From Daejeonella sp. (GTDB lineage: Bacteria; Bacteroidota; Bacteroidia; Sphingobacteriales; Sphingobacteriaceae), in contig NZ_JAFEIG010000033.1 in the NCBI RefSeq assembly GCF_017495225.1, positions 186,001 through 250,000 of the forward strand: DNA of 64,000 bases. The letters run 5' to 3'. A program made the translations under genes and the position numbers. Positions 54,492 through 64,000 of the stretch are shown piece after piece. Below the pieces are notes generated by a model. That model made no database searches. It had not been told where the DNA came from and worked only from the letters and a program-made list of their open reading frames with translations. Each line of letters starts with the position of its first letter. Positions within the stretch are counted from its first letter, which is position 1.

Positions 54492-56426
54492 ATGAAATTA
54501 GATGCTAAAATTCCACAAGGCCCTTTAGCCGAGAAATGGTCCAAACACAAATTTAACCTTAAGCTGGTTAACCCTGCAAATAAGCGTAAATACACGGTTA
54601 TTGTAGTGGGTACAGGTTTGGCTGGAGCTTCTGCAGCAGCTTCTCTGGCAGAATTAGGTTATAATGTAAAAGCTTTCTGCTTTCAAGATAGCCCCAGACG
54701 AGCACATTCCATTGCTGCTCAGGGCGGTATAAATGGTGCTAAGAACTATCAAAATGATGGGGATAGTATTTACCGTTTATTTTATGATACAATTAAGGGT
54801 GGAGATTACCGCGCACGTGAGGCTAACGTTTACCGCTTAGCTGAAGTTTCGGTAAATATTATCGACCAATGTGTTGCTCAGGGTGTTCCATTTGCTCGCG
54901 AATATGGTGGCTTATTGGATAACCGTTCATTCGGTGGTTCACAAGTTTCCCGTACCTTTTATGCTCGTGGTCAAACAGGACAGCAATTACTTTTAGGTGC
55001 TTATTCTGCTCTTAACCGTCAAATCAATCTAGGTAAGGTTACCATGTACACTCGTCATGAAATGATGGATGTGGTTACTGTTGATGGTGAAGCAAAAGGT
55101 ATCGTTACTCGTGATCTTATCAATGGCGCGATTGAAACTCATGCAGCACATGCCGTACTTTTATGTACTGGTGGTTATGGTAACGTGTTTTACCTTTCTA
55201 CAAATGCAATGGGATGTAATGTTACTGCAGCTTGGAAGGCGCATAAGCGTGGTGCTTATTTCGCTAACCCATGTTTCACTCAGATACACCCAACTTGTAT
55301 CCCAGTAACCGGCGATCATCAATCTAAATTGACATTGATGTCTGAATCATTGAGAAATGACGGACGTGTATGGGCTCCTAAAACTAAAGAATTAGCAGAA
55401 AAACTGCGTAAAGGTGAAATAAAAGTGACTGATCTTAAGGAAGATGATCGCGATTATTTCCTTGAAAGAAAATATCCAGCATTCGGAAACCTTGTACCTC
55501 GTGATGTGGCTTCACGTAATGCAAAAGAAATCGTTGATGAAGGTCGCGGTGTAGGTACTTCTGGTATCGCTGTTTACCTTGATTTTGCGGAGTCAATTGC
55601 CCGCCTAGGTGAAGATGCTGTACGTGCTAAATATGGTAATCTCTTTGATATGTACCAACAAATCACAGATGAAAATCCATACAAACAACCAATGCGTATT
55701 TACCCAGCAGTACACTATACTATGGGTGGTTTATGGGTTGATTATAACTTGCAAACTACCGTAAAAGGACTTTATGCTCTTGGTGAAGCTAATTTCTCTG
55801 ATCATGGAGCTAATCGTTTAGGAGCTTCTGCTTTGATGCAGGGACTAGCAGATGGTTATTTTGTAATTCCTTATACTGTTGGAGATTATCTAGCTACTGT
55901 TGCTCCAAAGCCTGTAGATACAAGTCACCCGGCATTTGAAGAGACTAAAAAAGTGGTTGTTGAGAGAATCAACAAACTTTTAAGTTTGAAAGGTAACAAA
56001 ACAGTAAGTGAATACCACCGCGAATTAGGCCATATCATGTGGGAATATTGTGGAATGGCAAGAACTGAAGAAGGTTTAAAAAAGGCAAAGGGTTTAATTC
56101 AGGAGCTGAAATCAGACTTTTGGAAGAATGCAATTGTTACAGGCGTAAATGAAGAATTCAATCAGAATCTTGAAAATGCAGGCCGTGTTGCTGATTTCCT
56201 TGAACTTGGTGAATTAATGATTGATGATGCACTAGATAGAAAAGAATCTTGTGGTGGTCACTTCCGTTTAGAAAGCCAAACTCCTGAAGGTGAGGCATTA
56301 CGTGATGATGAAAACTATGCTTATACCGCTGCTTGGGAATTCAAGGGTGAAAATCAGCCAGAAGGCCTTCACAAAGAAGAATTAGTTTTTGAAAATGTTA
56401 AATTAACACAAAGAAGTTATAAATAG
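54492..56426 (+). CDS. sdhA: succinate dehydrogenase flavoprotein subunit
   Basis: 644 residues. FAD-binding [17 protein letters not shown] near residues 37-53, the covalent-FAD region [18 protein letters not shown] (His), the active-site Arg block [17 protein letters not shown], and the C-terminal [19 protein letters not shown]. Oxidises succinate to fumarate in the TCA cycle and respiratory chain. Followed by a 94-base repeat-rich spacer before sdhB. Confidence 0.95.
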   Translation: MKLDAKIPQGPLAEKWSKHKFNLKLVNPANKRKYTVIVVGTGLAGASAAASLAELGYNVKAFCFQDSPRRAHSIAAQGGINGAKNYQNDGDSIYRLFYDTIKGGDYRAREANVYRLAEVSVNIIDQCVAQGVPFAREYGGLLDNRSFGGSQVSRTFYARGQTGQQLLLGAYSALNRQINLGKVTMYTRHEMMDVVTVDGEAKGIVTRDLINGAIETHAAHAVLLCTGGYGNVFYLSTNAMGCNVTAAWKAHKRGAYFANPCFTQIHPTCIPVTGDHQSKLTLMSESLRNDGRVWAPKTKELAEKLRKGEIKVTDLKEDDRDYFLERKYPAFGNLVPRDVASRNAKEIVDEGRGVGTSGIAVYLDFAESIARLGEDAVRAKYGNLFDMYQQITDENPYKQPMRIYPAVHYTMGGLWVDYNLQTTVKGLYALGEANFSDHGANRLGASALMQGLADGYFVIPYTVGDYLATVAPKPVDTSHPAFEETKKVVVERINKLLSLKGNKTVSEYHRELGHIMWEYCGMARTEEGLKKAKGLIQELKSDFWKNAIVTGVNEEFNQNLENAGRVADFLELGELMIDDALDRKESCGGHFRLESQTPEGEALRDDENYAYTAAWEFKGENQPEGLHKEELVFENVKLTQRSYK

Positions 56427-56431
56427 TACAA

Positions 56432-56517
56432 AGTACATAGTAATTAGTATTAAGAAAACTAATTACTTCGAATGGGTTTTGATTCTATGTACTAAATACT
56501 AAATACTAAATACTAAT
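56432..56517 (+). repeat. inverted and tandem repeats between sdhA and sdhB
   Basis: Nested inverted repeat: outer AGTACATAG (56432-56440) / CTATGTACT (56485-56493) and inner TAATTAGT (56441-56448) / ACTAATTA (56458-56465). It merges into a tandem array TACTAAA x3 plus TACTAAT (56490-56517) that stops 3 bases before the sdhB ATG. It would be transcribed within the sdh message. Confidence 0.85.
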
Positions 56518-56520
56518 ACA

Positions 56521-57285
56521 ATGAGCAACAATATGAATTTGACATTAAAGGTTTGGCGTCAAAAAAACGCTGAAGCAAAAGGTGAATTAGTTTCATATCA
56601 GGCTGACCATGTTTCTCCGGATATGTCATTTCTGGAAATGCTTGATGTTGTAAACGAAGGGCTTATTAAAAAGGGTGATGATCCAATTCATTTTGATCAT
56701 GACTGCCGTGAAGGTATTTGCGGTTCTTGTTCTTTGCACATTAATGGTAGGCCTCACGGACCAAAGCAAGGTATCACTACCTGCCAATTACACATGCGTA
56801 GCTTTAATGATAAGGATACCATCGTAATTGAACCTTGGCGTGCAGAAGGATTCCCTGTGATTAAAGATCTTGCAACTGATCGTTCATCGTTTGATCGCAT
56901 TCAAAGAGCAGGTGGTTTTATTTCTGTGAATACTGGTGGCGCTCCTGATGCAAACGTAATTCCAATTCCAAAGGTTATTGCAGATGAAGCATTTAACTCG
57001 GCAACATGTATTGGATGCGGTGCTTGTGTTGCGGCATGTAAAAATGCTTCAGCTATGCTTTTCGTATCAGCAAAGGTTTCTCAGCTAGCTTTATTACCTC
57101 AAGGTCAACCAGAGCGCTCTCGTCGTGTGCAGGCTATGGTTGCGCAAATGGATGCAGAAGGCTTTGGTAGCTGTACTAATACAGGTGCTTGTGAAGCTGA
57201 ATGCCCTAAGGAAATCTCAATCACAAATATCGCTAGAATGAACAGAGATTACTTTTCAGCTAAATTATTTAAGTCTGAAGAATAA
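56521..57285 (+). CDS. sdhB: succinate dehydrogenase iron-sulfur subunit
   Basis: 254 residues. The [2Fe-2S] ligands are in [15 protein letters not shown] plus [10 protein letters not shown]; the other clusters are bound by [15 protein letters not shown] and [16 protein letters not shown]. Electron relay between SdhA and the membrane anchor. The start at 56521 follows directly on the TACTAAA repeats, with no purine-rich ribosome site in view. Terminator at 57307. Confidence 0.95.
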   Translation: MSNNMNLTLKVWRQKNAEAKGELVSYQADHVSPDMSFLEMLDVVNEGLIKKGDDPIHFDHDCREGICGSCSLHINGRPHGPKQGITTCQLHMRSFNDKDTIVIEPWRAEGFPVIKDLATDRSSFDRIQRAGGFISVNTGGAPDANVIPIPKVIADEAFNSATCIGCGACVAACKNASAMLFVSAKVSQLALLPQGQPERSRRVQAMVAQMDAEGFGSCTNTGACEAECPKEISITNIARMNRDYFSAKLFKSEE

Positions 57286-57306
57286 TTATTTCTCTTAAAT
57301 ATATAA

Positions 57307-57341
57307 AAACCCAGATATTGTAAAAATGTCTGGGTTTTTTT
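57307..57341 (+). terminator. intrinsic terminator after sdhB
   Basis: Stem AAACCCAGA (57307-57315) / TCTGGGTTT (57329-57337) and T run. Confidence 0.85.
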
Positions 57342-57405
57342 GTATATTATCTTTTGATATTTTTTTCAATTAATCTGGAGGAGGCCCTAAATAAGGGGAT
57401 TTGAT

Positions 57406-58809
57406 ATGCGTATAAGTTTTCATGGTGCTGCAAAAAACGTTACAGGAAGTAAACATTTAATTAGGCTCGATAATGGTACCAAAATCTTATTGGATTGTGG
57501 CATGTTTCAGGGTATGGGTGAGGAAACGGATGCACTTAATGAACACTTCGGTTTTAACCCAATAGATGTTGATTATTTAGTATTAAGTCATGCGCACATC
57601 GACCATAGCGGATTAATTCCACGTTTGGTAGCTCAAGGTTTTAAAGGCGAAATTTATTGTACTGCCGCAACCATGGATCTGGTTCGTATCCTACTCATGG
57701 ATTCAGCAAAAATTCAGGAACAAGATTCGGAGTATAGTAATAAGCATAGGGCTCGCAAGGGACTTCCTTTGCTCAAACCATTATATAGTGAAGACGATGC
57801 AATGGCTTGTTTACGTCAATTTCGAATTATTAAATACAATGAAGAAATACAAATTTCGGATGATATTAAGCTCGAACTCAGTGATGTTGGGCATATTATT
57901 GGAAGTGCAGCGGTACATTTAACTCTTTTTGAAAATGGTAAAACAAGCCGTATAACATTTAGTGGAGATGTGGGTCGTTATGGTGATTTAATCTTAAAAT
58001 CGCCGCAAAGTTTTGAGCAATCTGATTATATCATTCTGGAATCTACTTATGGAGATAGCTTACATGAAAAGGTTGAACCTGCTGAAGAATTAATTAGAGA
58101 GATTATTTATCAAACATGTATTCTCCGAAGAGGAAAAGTCATTATTCCTGCATTTAGTGTAGGGCGTACACAGGAACTACTTTATTCCTTAAACCATTTG
58201 GAAGAAAGAGGAATTCTTCCAGATGTAAATTATTATGTAGATAGTCCCCTTTCAATAAAAGCAACCAACATTGTTAAAAGTCACCCTGAAAATTTTAATA
58301 AACATGTGCAGGATGTGATGTTACATGATGATGATCCATTCAATTTTAATAAACTTACTTTTATTCAAGATACCGCAGAATCAAAGGCATTAAATTCAAA
58401 CCATGAGCCATGTGTGATTATTTCTGCTTCAGGCATGGCAGAGGCAGGCCGGGTTAAACATCATATTAAAAACAATATCTCTAATGAAAATAATACCATT
58501 TTAATGGTAGGATATTGTGAACCTAATTCTTTGGGTGGCCGTTTAATGGCAGGTTATAATACAGTTTCAATCTTCGGGGAGGATTTTGATGTAAAGGCAG
58601 AAGTAAGATCTATTCGTTCGATGAGTGCACATGGTGATTATGAAGATTTATTGAAATTTATTTCCTGCCAAGATCCGCAAAAAGTTAAAAAGCTTTTTTT
58701 AGTCCACGGTGAAGAAAAAGTACAACAAGCCTTTAAGCTAAAAATTGAGCAAAAAGGTTTTGCAAATGTTGAAATTCCAGATAGGCATCAAGAATTTATG
58801 CTTGATTAA
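57406..58809 (+). CDS. beta-CASP metallo-beta-lactamase-fold RNA hydrolase
   Basis: 467 residues. Zinc site SHAHIDHSGLIPRL (HxHxDH, about residues 59-67), further ligands in GHIIGSAAVHL and SGDVGRYGD. The beta-CASP insert carries ESTYGDSLHE, GRTQELLYSLN and SASGMAEAGRVKHH, and the end has the RMMBL-like MSAHGDYEDLLKF and LVHGEE. Relatives are CPSF73/RNase J-type nucleases; this short form lacks KH domains. The exact RNA target is unknown. Confidence 0.88.
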   Translation: MRISFHGAAKNVTGSKHLIRLDNGTKILLDCGMFQGMGEETDALNEHFGFNPIDVDYLVLSHAHIDHSGLIPRLVAQGFKGEIYCTAATMDLVRILLMDSAKIQEQDSEYSNKHRARKGLPLLKPLYSEDDAMACLRQFRIIKYNEEIQISDDIKLELSDVGHIIGSAAVHLTLFENGKTSRITFSGDVGRYGDLILKSPQSFEQSDYIILESTYGDSLHEKVEPAEELIREIIYQTCILRRGKVIIPAFSVGRTQELLYSLNHLEERGILPDVNYYVDSPLSIKATNIVKSHPENFNKHVQDVMLHDDDPFNFNKLTFIQDTAESKALNSNHEPCVIISASGMAEAGRVKHHIKNNISNENNTILMVGYCEPNSLGGRLMAGYNTVSIFGEDFDVKAEVRSIRSMSAHGDYEDLLKFISCQDPQKVKKLFLVHGEEKVQQAFKLKIEQKGFANVEIPDRHQEFMLD

Positions 58810-58861
58810 AATTTTTTAATCCCATCTTTTCTATATTTATATAAAATATAACAAATACATT

Positions 58862-60211
58862 ATGAGATACATCTTTTCTATTATTCTAATTGCCTCAGGA
58901 TTTATTAGTTGGGCACAAACTGCAATTGTGAAGCAAGATCAGCAAATAAAAACTATGGTTGATGAGGTTTCTTCTCAAAACATAGAGGCAGTTGTTAGAA
59001 AACTAGTGAGTTTTGAAACTCGTCATAGTATGAGCGATACAACAAGCAAGACTACGGGTATTGGTGCAGCTCGTAATTGGATAAAAGCGGAATTGGAACG
59101 TTATTCTAAGGCATCTGGCGGAAGATTAAAAGTCGAGTTTGATACTTTTACGCAGGCTGCTGATGGTAGAAGAGTAGCTACTCCAACTGTTATGAAGAAT
59201 GTGTTGGCAATACTTCCTGGGACAGATCCATTGGATGATAGAGTATTTATTGTCTCAGGTCATTATGATTCAAGGGCTTCTGATGTGAATGATGCTAAAA
59301 TTTTTGCTCCTGGTGCTAATGATGATGCATCTGGGACTGCTGCTGCGATGGAATTAGCAAGAGTAATGAGTAAATATAAGTTTAACTGTACCCTAATTTT
59401 TGTGGCTATGGTTGCCGAGGAGCAGGGCTTATACGGTGCCGCTAATTTAGCAAAACGCGCCAAAGCTGAAGGTTGGAATCTTGCAGGAATGATTACTAAC
59501 GACATTGTTGGTAATACTTATGGAATGGAAACAGGGATTAAAGACAATAGAAGTGTTCGGATTTTTAGTGAAGGAGTATCTGTTGTTGAAACACCTGAAG
59601 AAGCTACTCGTAGAGCTAGCACTGGGACAGAAAATGATGGATCTGCTCGTCAGTTTGCACGATATTTAAAAGAGGTAGGTGAGCGATATGTTGATCAATT
59701 AGATGTAAAACTCATTTATCGTCGTGATAGATATTTACGAGGGGGCGATCATACTCCATTTTCTCAATTGGGATATGCTGGTATCCGCGTAACTGAAATG
59801 AATGAGAATTTTGAGCGCCAACATCAAACGGTGCGTAAAGAAAATGGCGTTGATTATGGAGATTTGCCTGATTTTGTAGATTATGAATATACTCGCAAAG
59901 TTACCCAAATGAATTTGGCATCTTTAGCCAATGTAGCACTCGCTCCAAGAGAGCCTCAAAAAGTAGGTATTGTTACTAGTGGATTAACCAATAAAACTGA
60001 ATTGAAATGGGAAAGCCCTGTAGGTGAAAAACCTATTGGTTATTATGTTGTGATCAGAGAAACTACAAGCCCTATTTGGGAGAAAAAATTCTTTGTAACT
60101 GATACAAAAGCCTTGCTTAATTATTCAAAAGATAACTATTATTTCGGAGTTCAATCTGTTGACAGTGAGGGACATGAAAGTTTGGTAGTGATTCCTAGAT
60201 CTGTGAGATAG
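58862..60211 (+). CDS. secreted M28 family metallopeptidase
   Basis: 449 residues with signal peptide ending ISWAQ. Di-zinc peptidase core: SGHYDSRASDVND, APGANDDASGTAAAMEL (bridging Asp), VAEEQGLYGAANLA (Glu-Glu), MITNDIVG and the final GGDHTPFSQLGYAGIRV (His). C-terminal about 85 residues look like a fibronectin-III-type domain (TELKWESPVGEKPIGYYVVIRET). Probably a periplasmic or secreted aminopeptidase. Its TAG abuts the convergent permease stop with zero bases between. Confidence 0.88.
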   Translation: MRYIFSIILIASGFISWAQTAIVKQDQQIKTMVDEVSSQNIEAVVRKLVSFETRHSMSDTTSKTTGIGAARNWIKAELERYSKASGGRLKVEFDTFTQAADGRRVATPTVMKNVLAILPGTDPLDDRVFIVSGHYDSRASDVNDAKIFAPGANDDASGTAAAMELARVMSKYKFNCTLIFVAMVAEEQGLYGAANLAKRAKAEGWNLAGMITNDIVGNTYGMETGIKDNRSVRIFSEGVSVVETPEEATRRASTGTENDGSARQFARYLKEVGERYVDQLDVKLIYRRDRYLRGGDHTPFSQLGYAGIRVTEMNENFERQHQTVRKENGVDYGDLPDFVDYEYTRKVTQMNLASLANVALAPREPQKVGIVTSGLTNKTELKWESPVGEKPIGYYVVIRETTSPIWEKKFFVTDTKALLNYSKDNYYFGVQSVDSEGHESLVVIPRSVR

Positions 60212-61012
60212 TTATTTAACGCTTCTGTTTCGAATTACAAAATAGCCAATAATATAGGTTGAGCCTGCAACAGCAAGGCTAAACCAAATTTCTTTGCTCA
60301 TCAAATCAACGGCGGATAAATTAACTCCTAAGTATGAAGTATTAGAACTAAAATCATTAAGGGTTATCATAGGATGGCTATATGGTATTATGAAGGCATA
60401 CTCCCAACTTAAATTCGCTGCAATTACTCCGAAAACAGTTAATAATAGTCCGATACCCATTGGTTTTAAAAAATCTGACCAAACTAAACTGAGTAAAAAT
60501 TGAATTGATAAAATGCTTGTTGAGACTAGGAAAAGCTTCAAATGTAGTTTGAAAAGTATTGCCGAAAAATTGAATTCGTTAAATTTATATTCTGGTTTTA
60601 GTAAATCTAGTATTGTTGCAGAGATTATTATGAAAATGGCCAATAAAGAAAGGTATAATCCGTTTAGGAGAAGCAAATAAAAGAATTTAGCCGAATAAGT
60701 ACTCCATCTAGGTATTGGTAATGAAAAAAGACTTTTCCACATATCATCACGATGTTCAATATTGTTGATAGAAAAGCATTGAAAAATAATTACTAGTGGC
60801 AAAAGAAAGATACAGTTAACTCCCAAAATTACGCTGCTATACTTTAGCCAATGACCTAACGGACTATTATAATCATCCATTCTAGTTGGATTAAAAAATA
60901 ATATGAAAAAAAAGGTACAAAGTATAAGAGGTATCAAAATTGCGGAAAAGAAGGCAAGCGTTTTCCTTGTTTTATAAAATTCAGATGATAATGAAAGTAA
61001 GAAGCTATGCAT
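60212..61012 (-). CDS. ABC transporter permease (ABC-2 type)
   Basis: 266 residues, six predicted transmembrane segments (TLAFFSAILIPLILCTFFFI, CIFLLPLVIIFQCFSI, LLLLNGLYLSLLAIFIII, LFLVSTSILSIQFLLSLV, GIGLLLTVFGVIAANL and a final helix). The layout resembles the MutG/BcrB-type permeases of lantibiotic/bacitracin self-protection transporters. It follows the ATPase gene by 6 bases. Confidence 0.8.
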   Translation of the reverse strand: MHSFLLSLSSEFYKTRKTLAFFSAILIPLILCTFFFILFFNPTRMDDYNSPLGHWLKYSSVILGVNCIFLLPLVIIFQCFSINNIEHRDDMWKSLFSLPIPRWSTYSAKFFYLLLLNGLYLSLLAIFIIISATILDLLKPEYKFNEFNFSAILFKLHLKLFLVSTSILSIQFLLSLVWSDFLKPMGIGLLLTVFGVIAANLSWEYAFIIPYSHPMITLNDFSSNTSYLGVNLSAVDLMSKEIWFSLAVAGSTYIIGYFVIRNRSVK

Positions 61013-61018
61013 AATTAT

Positions 61019-61918
61019 CTATTGTGTGATAGTAAGATATAAATTTTCTAGGTTTTCCTGGCTTTGGCTTAGACTATAGACACTGTGATTGTTCGATAAA
61101 AGAAGCTGATTAATCTTGGCAACTTGCTCATTGGTTTGGAAAGGTAAAAAAATAGTTTCGTCCACTAATTCTGCAATATAGCCCATCTTAGATAAAAGCT
61201 CCTTAGCATCAATGGGCCTACTTGCTTTAATGACTATTTGTTTTTTACTAATTTGATGTAATTCTTCTAAACTTCCTTGAAATACTAGTTTACCCTGATT
61301 TATTATTCCTAAGTGGCTAACCATTTTTTCTACTTCAGATAGCATATGACTAGAAATAAAAACAGTTTTTCCCATTTCATAAACCAGTTTACGAAGTAGA
61401 TTTCTTATTTCAATAATTCCGTTAGGATCTAAGCCATTGGTGGGTTCATCCAAAATTAATAATTCGGGATCCGGTAATAGTGCAAGCCCAATACCCAAAC
61501 GTTGTTTCATTCCTAAAGAATATTTACCAGCTTTCTTATCGGCATGTTCGCTTAGGTCAACAAGAGTTAATATGTCATTTATTCTGCTAGTCGGAATTTC
61601 AAGAAGTTGGGCCCTGTTTTTTAAATTTTCTCTTCCTGTTAAATGGTGATATAAGGCAGGTTGCTCTATGAGAGAGCCTATCCTAGATAGGATGTTTGTC
61701 CGGTTATTTTTGAATTCTTTACCGAACAGAAAAACTTGGTTATTGTCTGTTTGTAATAAATTAAGTAAGATTTTAATACATGTAGTTTTACCAGCACCAT
61801 TCGGTCCTATAAAACCATAAATACTCCCTGCCTCAACGCGTAAAGATACCTGATCTAAGACCTTACTTACACCAAAGTGATAAGATAGGTTTCTGGTTTC
61901 AATAATTTTATTAGTCAC
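61019..61918 (-). CDS. ABC transporter ATP-binding protein (bacitracin/lantibiotic-export type)
   Basis: 299 residues. Walker A GFIGPNGAGKTT near residues 35-46, Q loop (IGSLIEQPALYHHLTG), signature YSLGMKQRLGIGLAL, Walker B LLILDEPTNGLDPNGI, H loop ISSHMLSEVEKM. The Asn-Gly after the Walker B Asp-Glu-Pro and the 70-residue C-terminal extension are typical of BcrA/MutF-like ATPases. Operon: small membrane protein, this ATPase, permease; faces a LytS/LytTR pair across the divergent gap. Confidence 0.9.
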   Translation of the reverse strand: MTNKIIETRNLSYHFGVSKVLDQVSLRVEAGSIYGFIGPNGAGKTTCIKILLNLLQTDNNQVFLFGKEFKNNRTNILSRIGSLIEQPALYHHLTGRENLKNRAQLLEIPTSRINDILTLVDLSEHADKKAGKYSLGMKQRLGIGLALLPDPELLILDEPTNGLDPNGIIEIRNLLRKLVYEMGKTVFISSHMLSEVEKMVSHLGIINQGKLVFQGSLEELHQISKKQIVIKASRPIDAKELLSKMGYIAELVDETIFLPFQTNEQVAKINQLLLSNNHSVYSLSQSQENLENLYLTITQ

Positions 61919-61924
61919 TGTTTA

Positions 61925-62101
61925 TTATTCAATTACCGATTTAACAATCATTTTTAGGCTTGGGACTTGTAATTTTAAAATGGCATGATGCTTTTCAATG
62001 GAGACTTCGTTCTTATAATTAAAAGCAAATAAACCAATTAACAAAAATACCGGAATAAGTAGCGTAATAAATGGAGAAGTACAATTTCTAAACTTTTTCA
62101 T
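61925..62101 (-). CDS. small membrane protein, 58 residues
   Basis: An uninterrupted frame from ATG (62101-62099) to TAA (61925-61927). Starts MKKFRNCTSPF, then one hydrophobic helix (ITLLIPVFLLIGLFAF, residues about 12-27) and a Lys/Glu/His-bearing tail. It ends 6 bases before the ABC ATPase start on the same strand, so it is very likely the first gene of that operon. No family recognised; it might be a regulator, a transporter accessory or an exported peptide. Confidence 0.55.
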   Translation of the reverse strand: MKKFRNCTSPFITLLIPVFLLIGLFAFNYKNEVSIEKHHAILKLQVPSLKMIVKSVIE

Positions 62102-62300
62102 ATCATCTTAAATTTGATAATCTAAGTAAATACTATTTTATCTCATCAAGAAATGTATTAGACCAAGCTGCTTTTTTACAAGACCAACAGTACTTTTCTT
62201 ATGCTTAAATTTAATAGTGTAAATTGGGCTGTTTGCAGATAGATTTTGCCTTTTGGTCGAATCTGATATACTCTAGAAAGAGGAAATAATACTTTTATTT

Positions 62301-63311
62301 ATGAATAAGTTGAAGCAGTTAATTCTACATGCATGTATTTGGGCAGCAATATTGCTCTTTTTCATGTATTTGGCCAGCGATGGGAAGATTGTTCACTCTA
62401 CTATTGTGCTTTTTGTTTATTTCGGCATCATAAATATTTCTGTTTTTTACATCAATTATCTTTTCATTCTTCCCAGTTTCTTAAATCAGAAGAAATATTT
62501 TTGGTGTGCATTTGCAATGATCCTTCTCATTATTGCATCAGCATTTATTAAATGCGGGCTTGCCTATTATTTTTATGATATTGTCATTAAAAGATATGGT
62601 GCTAAACAAATTATTGATTTTTGGGATTATTATTCTGGGGCAGCTTTTGTAAGTGCAGTCTTTATTACATTAGGAACGGTTTTGAAATTCATTTCAGACT
62701 GGTTTTTAAATGAGAAAGTGAAGAGTCGTTTGGAAAATGAAAAACTTATTGCTGAGTTAGCATTTTTGAAATCTCAAATTAACCCCCATTTTCTATTTAA
62801 TTCACTCAATAATATTTATTCATTGGCTTATCAAAAAGCAGAAAAAACTCCTGAAGCTATCCTTAAACTCTCTGAAATTATGAGATATATGTTGTATGAA
62901 AGCAACGTAGATAAAGTAAGCTTATCGGATGAAATTAGATATCTTGAAAATTATATTGAACTCCAAAAACTAAGGTTTAAAGATAATATACACATTAAAT
63001 TTGAAATTATTGGGAATCCTTCGGGACATAAAATTACACCACTTATTTTAATCTCTTTTGTGGAAAATGCCTTTAAGCATGGTATTGCCACCGATATGGA
63101 TGTGCCAATTAGTATTACATTAAACCTCTCGCAAGACAAACTTTTCTTTCAAGTAGTTAATAAAAAGAGTGAATTGAATAAGGATATTACTGGCGGAATA
63201 GGATTACCTAATGTAAAAAGACGCCTTGATCTTCTATATAAGAATCGATATAGCTTAAATATTGATGATAAGAACGATATTTATTCTTGTGAATTAAATC
63301 TAAATTTATAA
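62301..63311 (+). CDS. LytS/YehU-type sensor histidine kinase
   Basis: 336 residues: four N-terminal helices (to about residue 140), then the His_kinase domain with phosphoacceptor H163 in SQINPHFLFNSLNNIYSLAY, and a HATPase domain (LISFVENAFKHGI, GGIGLPNVKRRLDLLY). No periplasmic sensor domain, so it probably senses within the membrane. A GAGGAAAT sequence precedes the ATG. One base separates it from the response regulator gene. Confidence 0.92.
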   Translation: MNKLKQLILHACIWAAILLFFMYLASDGKIVHSTIVLFVYFGIINISVFYINYLFILPSFLNQKKYFWCAFAMILLIIASAFIKCGLAYYFYDIVIKRYGAKQIIDFWDYYSGAAFVSAVFITLGTVLKFISDWFLNEKVKSRLENEKLIAELAFLKSQINPHFLFNSLNNIYSLAYQKAEKTPEAILKLSEIMRYMLYESNVDKVSLSDEIRYLENYIELQKLRFKDNIHIKFEIIGNPSGHKITPLILISFVENAFKHGIATDMDVPISITLNLSQDKLFFQVVNKKSELNKDITGGIGLPNVKRRLDLLYKNRYSLNIDDKNDIYSCELNLNL

Positions 63312-63312
63312 A

Positions 63313-64000
63313 ATGATACGCTGTTTGGTTGTTGACGATGAGCCATTAGCTCTGGATATTTTGGAAGATTATATTAGTAAGGTTCCATTTTTAACGCTTG
63401 TTAAAACCACTACAAGTGCTATTGAGGGACTCTCGCTTGTTCAAAGTGATGCTATCGACCTGGTTTTTTTAGATGTTCAAATGCCTGAACTTACAGGAAT
63501 TCAATTTCTCAAAATTATCAATGGGAAATGCGATGTAATCCTTACTACTGCATATTCTCAGTACGCTCTTGATGGATATGAGCTGGATGTAGTAGATTAT
63601 TTGCTTAAACCCATTGCATTTGACCGTTTTTATAAGGCTGCACAGAAAGTACTTCCCAATTCAAATCATTCTAATTCAGTGAGCTCTGATGCCCCCGTCG
63701 CGCAGAAAACACATGATTTTATCTTTGTTAAAACGGAGCATAAAATTCAAAAGATCTATCTAGATGATATACTTTATATTGAGGGACTCAAAGACTATAT
63801 TTCAATTTTTACGAAAACAGAGCGCATAATAACCTTGCAAAATATGAAGAGAATGGAAGAGTCTCTTCCATCGAAATCATTTGTGAGAGTACATAAATCC
63901 TATATAATTGCTTTAGCTAAGATTGAAAGTATAGAACGTAGCCGTATTCAAATTGGCGATAAGATTATTCCAATTGGCGATACCTATCGTGATTATTTTT
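63313..64000 (+). CDS. LytTR-family response regulator, 3' partial
   Basis: At least 229 residues; the gene continues past the window. Receiver domain with D8-D9 acidic pocket (VVDDEPLAL), phosphoacceptor D54 in FLDVQMPELTG, Thr in ILTTAYSQYAL and Lys in DYLLKPIAF. Then a LytTR DNA-binding domain: HDFIFVKTEHKIQKIYLDDILYIEG, FVRVHKSYIIAL. Partner of the histidine kinase ending one base upstream. Together they probably regulate a membrane or stress response, perhaps the divergent ABC operon. Confidence 0.92.
   Translation, partial: MIRCLVVDDEPLALDILEDYISKVPFLTLVKTTTSAIEGLSLVQSDAIDLVFLDVQMPELTGIQFLKIINGKCDVILTTAYSQYALDGYELDVVDYLLKPIAFDRFYKAAQKVLPNSNHSNSVSSDAPVAQKTHDFIFVKTEHKIQKIYLDDILYIEGLKDYISIFTKTERIITLQNMKRMEESLPSKSFVRVHKSYIIALAKIESIERSRIQIGDKIIPIGDTYRDYF

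Noticed and set aside
1-64000. CRISPR arrays, insertion sequences, rRNA genes
   Set aside because: No regularly spaced repeats, transposase frames or rRNA-like conserved blocks were found in the window.

Overview
The window is AT-rich chromosomal DNA of a member of the Bacteroidota. Several things point to the Sphingobacteriales (Pedobacter/Solitalea-like): the acpP-fabF-rnc cluster beside an IPExxxVDY protein and pyruvate kinase, a three-gene succinate dehydrogenase, MiaE and AddAB homologues, lipoproteins with short lipoboxes, a lack of obvious Shine-Dalgarno sites, and promoters of the TTTG-N18/19-TAnnTTTG type. The family-level placement is inference. Most genes are housekeeping. No phage, transposase or CRISPR array was seen.

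Layout. 1-3055: end of an acetyltransferase, argH and an aminotransferase. 3109-8026: a secreted Trp-rich protein, a tetrapyrrole-methylase-family enzyme, then minus-strand yicC, gmk, nadD and miaE. 8118-12119: a surface protein, plsC, and the fatty-acid/RNase III group acpP, fabF, rnc. 12266-17813: IPExxxVDY protein, pyk and B12-dependent ribonucleotide reductase, whose leader carries nested inverted repeats with DnaA-box-like arms. 18044-22661: Crp-type regulator with two lipoproteins (one DM13), a CHAP amidase, a glutathione peroxidase and small secreted proteins. 22887-30982: a NagZ-like GH3 enzyme and an AddA/AddB helicase-nuclease pair. 31168-32685: pdhB and an Lrp regulator.

32780-34330 is the strangest part. 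Two nearly identical copies of a tRNA-shaped RNA gene, each with its own upstream promoter-like sequence and downstream hairpin terminator, flank a small secreted protein of unknown function. Acceptor, D and T arms are canonical, but the anticodon loop lacks U33 and the variable arm is greatly enlarged.

34346-40356: two periplasmic amidohydrolase-like proteins, a beta-propeller lipoprotein and a four-helix membrane protein. 40375-43421: trpE-trpG-trpC behind a complete ribosome-mediated attenuator with a 23-residue leader peptide containing tandem Trp codons. 43510-47800: hflX, rbfA, a hemolysin III homologue, a TonB-domain protein, aat and a TRIC-type channel. 47804-53415: a SNF2 helicase and dapF on the minus strand, then an HtrA protease. 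53664-57285: sdhCAB with a repeat-rich spacer between sdhA and sdhB. 57406-60211: a beta-CASP nuclease and an M28 peptidase. 60212-64000: an ABC transporter with a 58-residue membrane protein, divergent from a LytS/LytTR two-component system that runs off the end.
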